In this document: positions 61,615 through 64,000 of the stretch, piece after piece
How the letters are laid out: each line of letters opens with the position of its first letter
Numbering within the stretch: the stretch's first letter is position 1
Assembly: GCA_054601695.1 (NCBI GenBank)
Contig: BAAHQB010000096.1
Coordinates: 434,001 to 498,000, forward strand
Length of the DNA: 64,000 nucleotides
Reading direction: 5' to 3'
Source: Amorphochlora amoebiformis
Lineage: Eukaryota; Cercozoa; Chlorarachniophyceae
The notes under the pieces: generated by a model
Seen by the model: only the letters and a program-made list of their open reading frames with translations
The model's database searches: none
What the model was told of the DNA's origin: nothing
Program-made: the position numbers and the translations under genes

Positions 61615-64000
<2,386 letters not shown>

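Overview
This is a eukaryotic nuclear window. Coding islands of 14 to 151 bases are embedded in very long, almost pure (TA)n arrays, with degenerate TTAGGG/CCCTAA tracts, GA/CT and CA/TG repeats and tRNA-derived short interspersed elements (SINEs). Nearly all long open frames here are translations of (TA)n and are not genes. I found the genes by reading each non-repeat island in three frames, requiring GT..AG borders and requiring intron phases to join. The three chains obtained this way each close without an in-frame stop and end at a normal stop (TAA, TGA, TAA), so the standard code fits. A flagellated protist is suggested by a CFAP157-like ciliary protein and very high intron density; no taxon can be assigned from the sequence alone.

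Layout. (1) Plus strand, before base 900 to 49510: one giant gene, open at its 5' end. I resolve 88 exons (5,048 coding bases, 1,681 codons plus stop; mean exon 57 bases) over 48.6 kb. Its product has a long helical N-terminal half without a recognised domain, a Ser/Pro/charged linker, a Rab-GAP TBC domain with both catalytic fingers, and a C-terminal EF-hand region, broadly like the TBC1D8/TBC1D9 class. (2) 49511-50146: short CTAG-rich spacer between convergent genes. (3) Minus strand 60614 to 50147: 17-exon, 401-residue coiled-coil protein resembling the basal-body/axoneme protein CFAP157. (4) 60615-61614: spacer, GC-rich next to the CFAP157 start and CTAG-rich farther out. (5) Minus strand, 64000 (open 5' end) to 61615: TPR protein with an immunophilin-like C-terminal half and compact introns of 45 to 67 bases plus one TA-filled intron.

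The biology that stands out is genomic. Coding sequence is about one tenth of the first gene. Many introns start and end in TA arrays. Exon ends and splice borders are copied into neighbouring introns between TA arrays, in one case three times with reading phase kept. CTAG-dense islands mark the two gene borders. A tRNA-derived SINE family and a 45-base palindrome-bearing element recur in introns. The gene products suggest membrane traffic (Rab GTPase control), cilium assembly and chaperone/immunophilin work, but nothing here shows that they act together.
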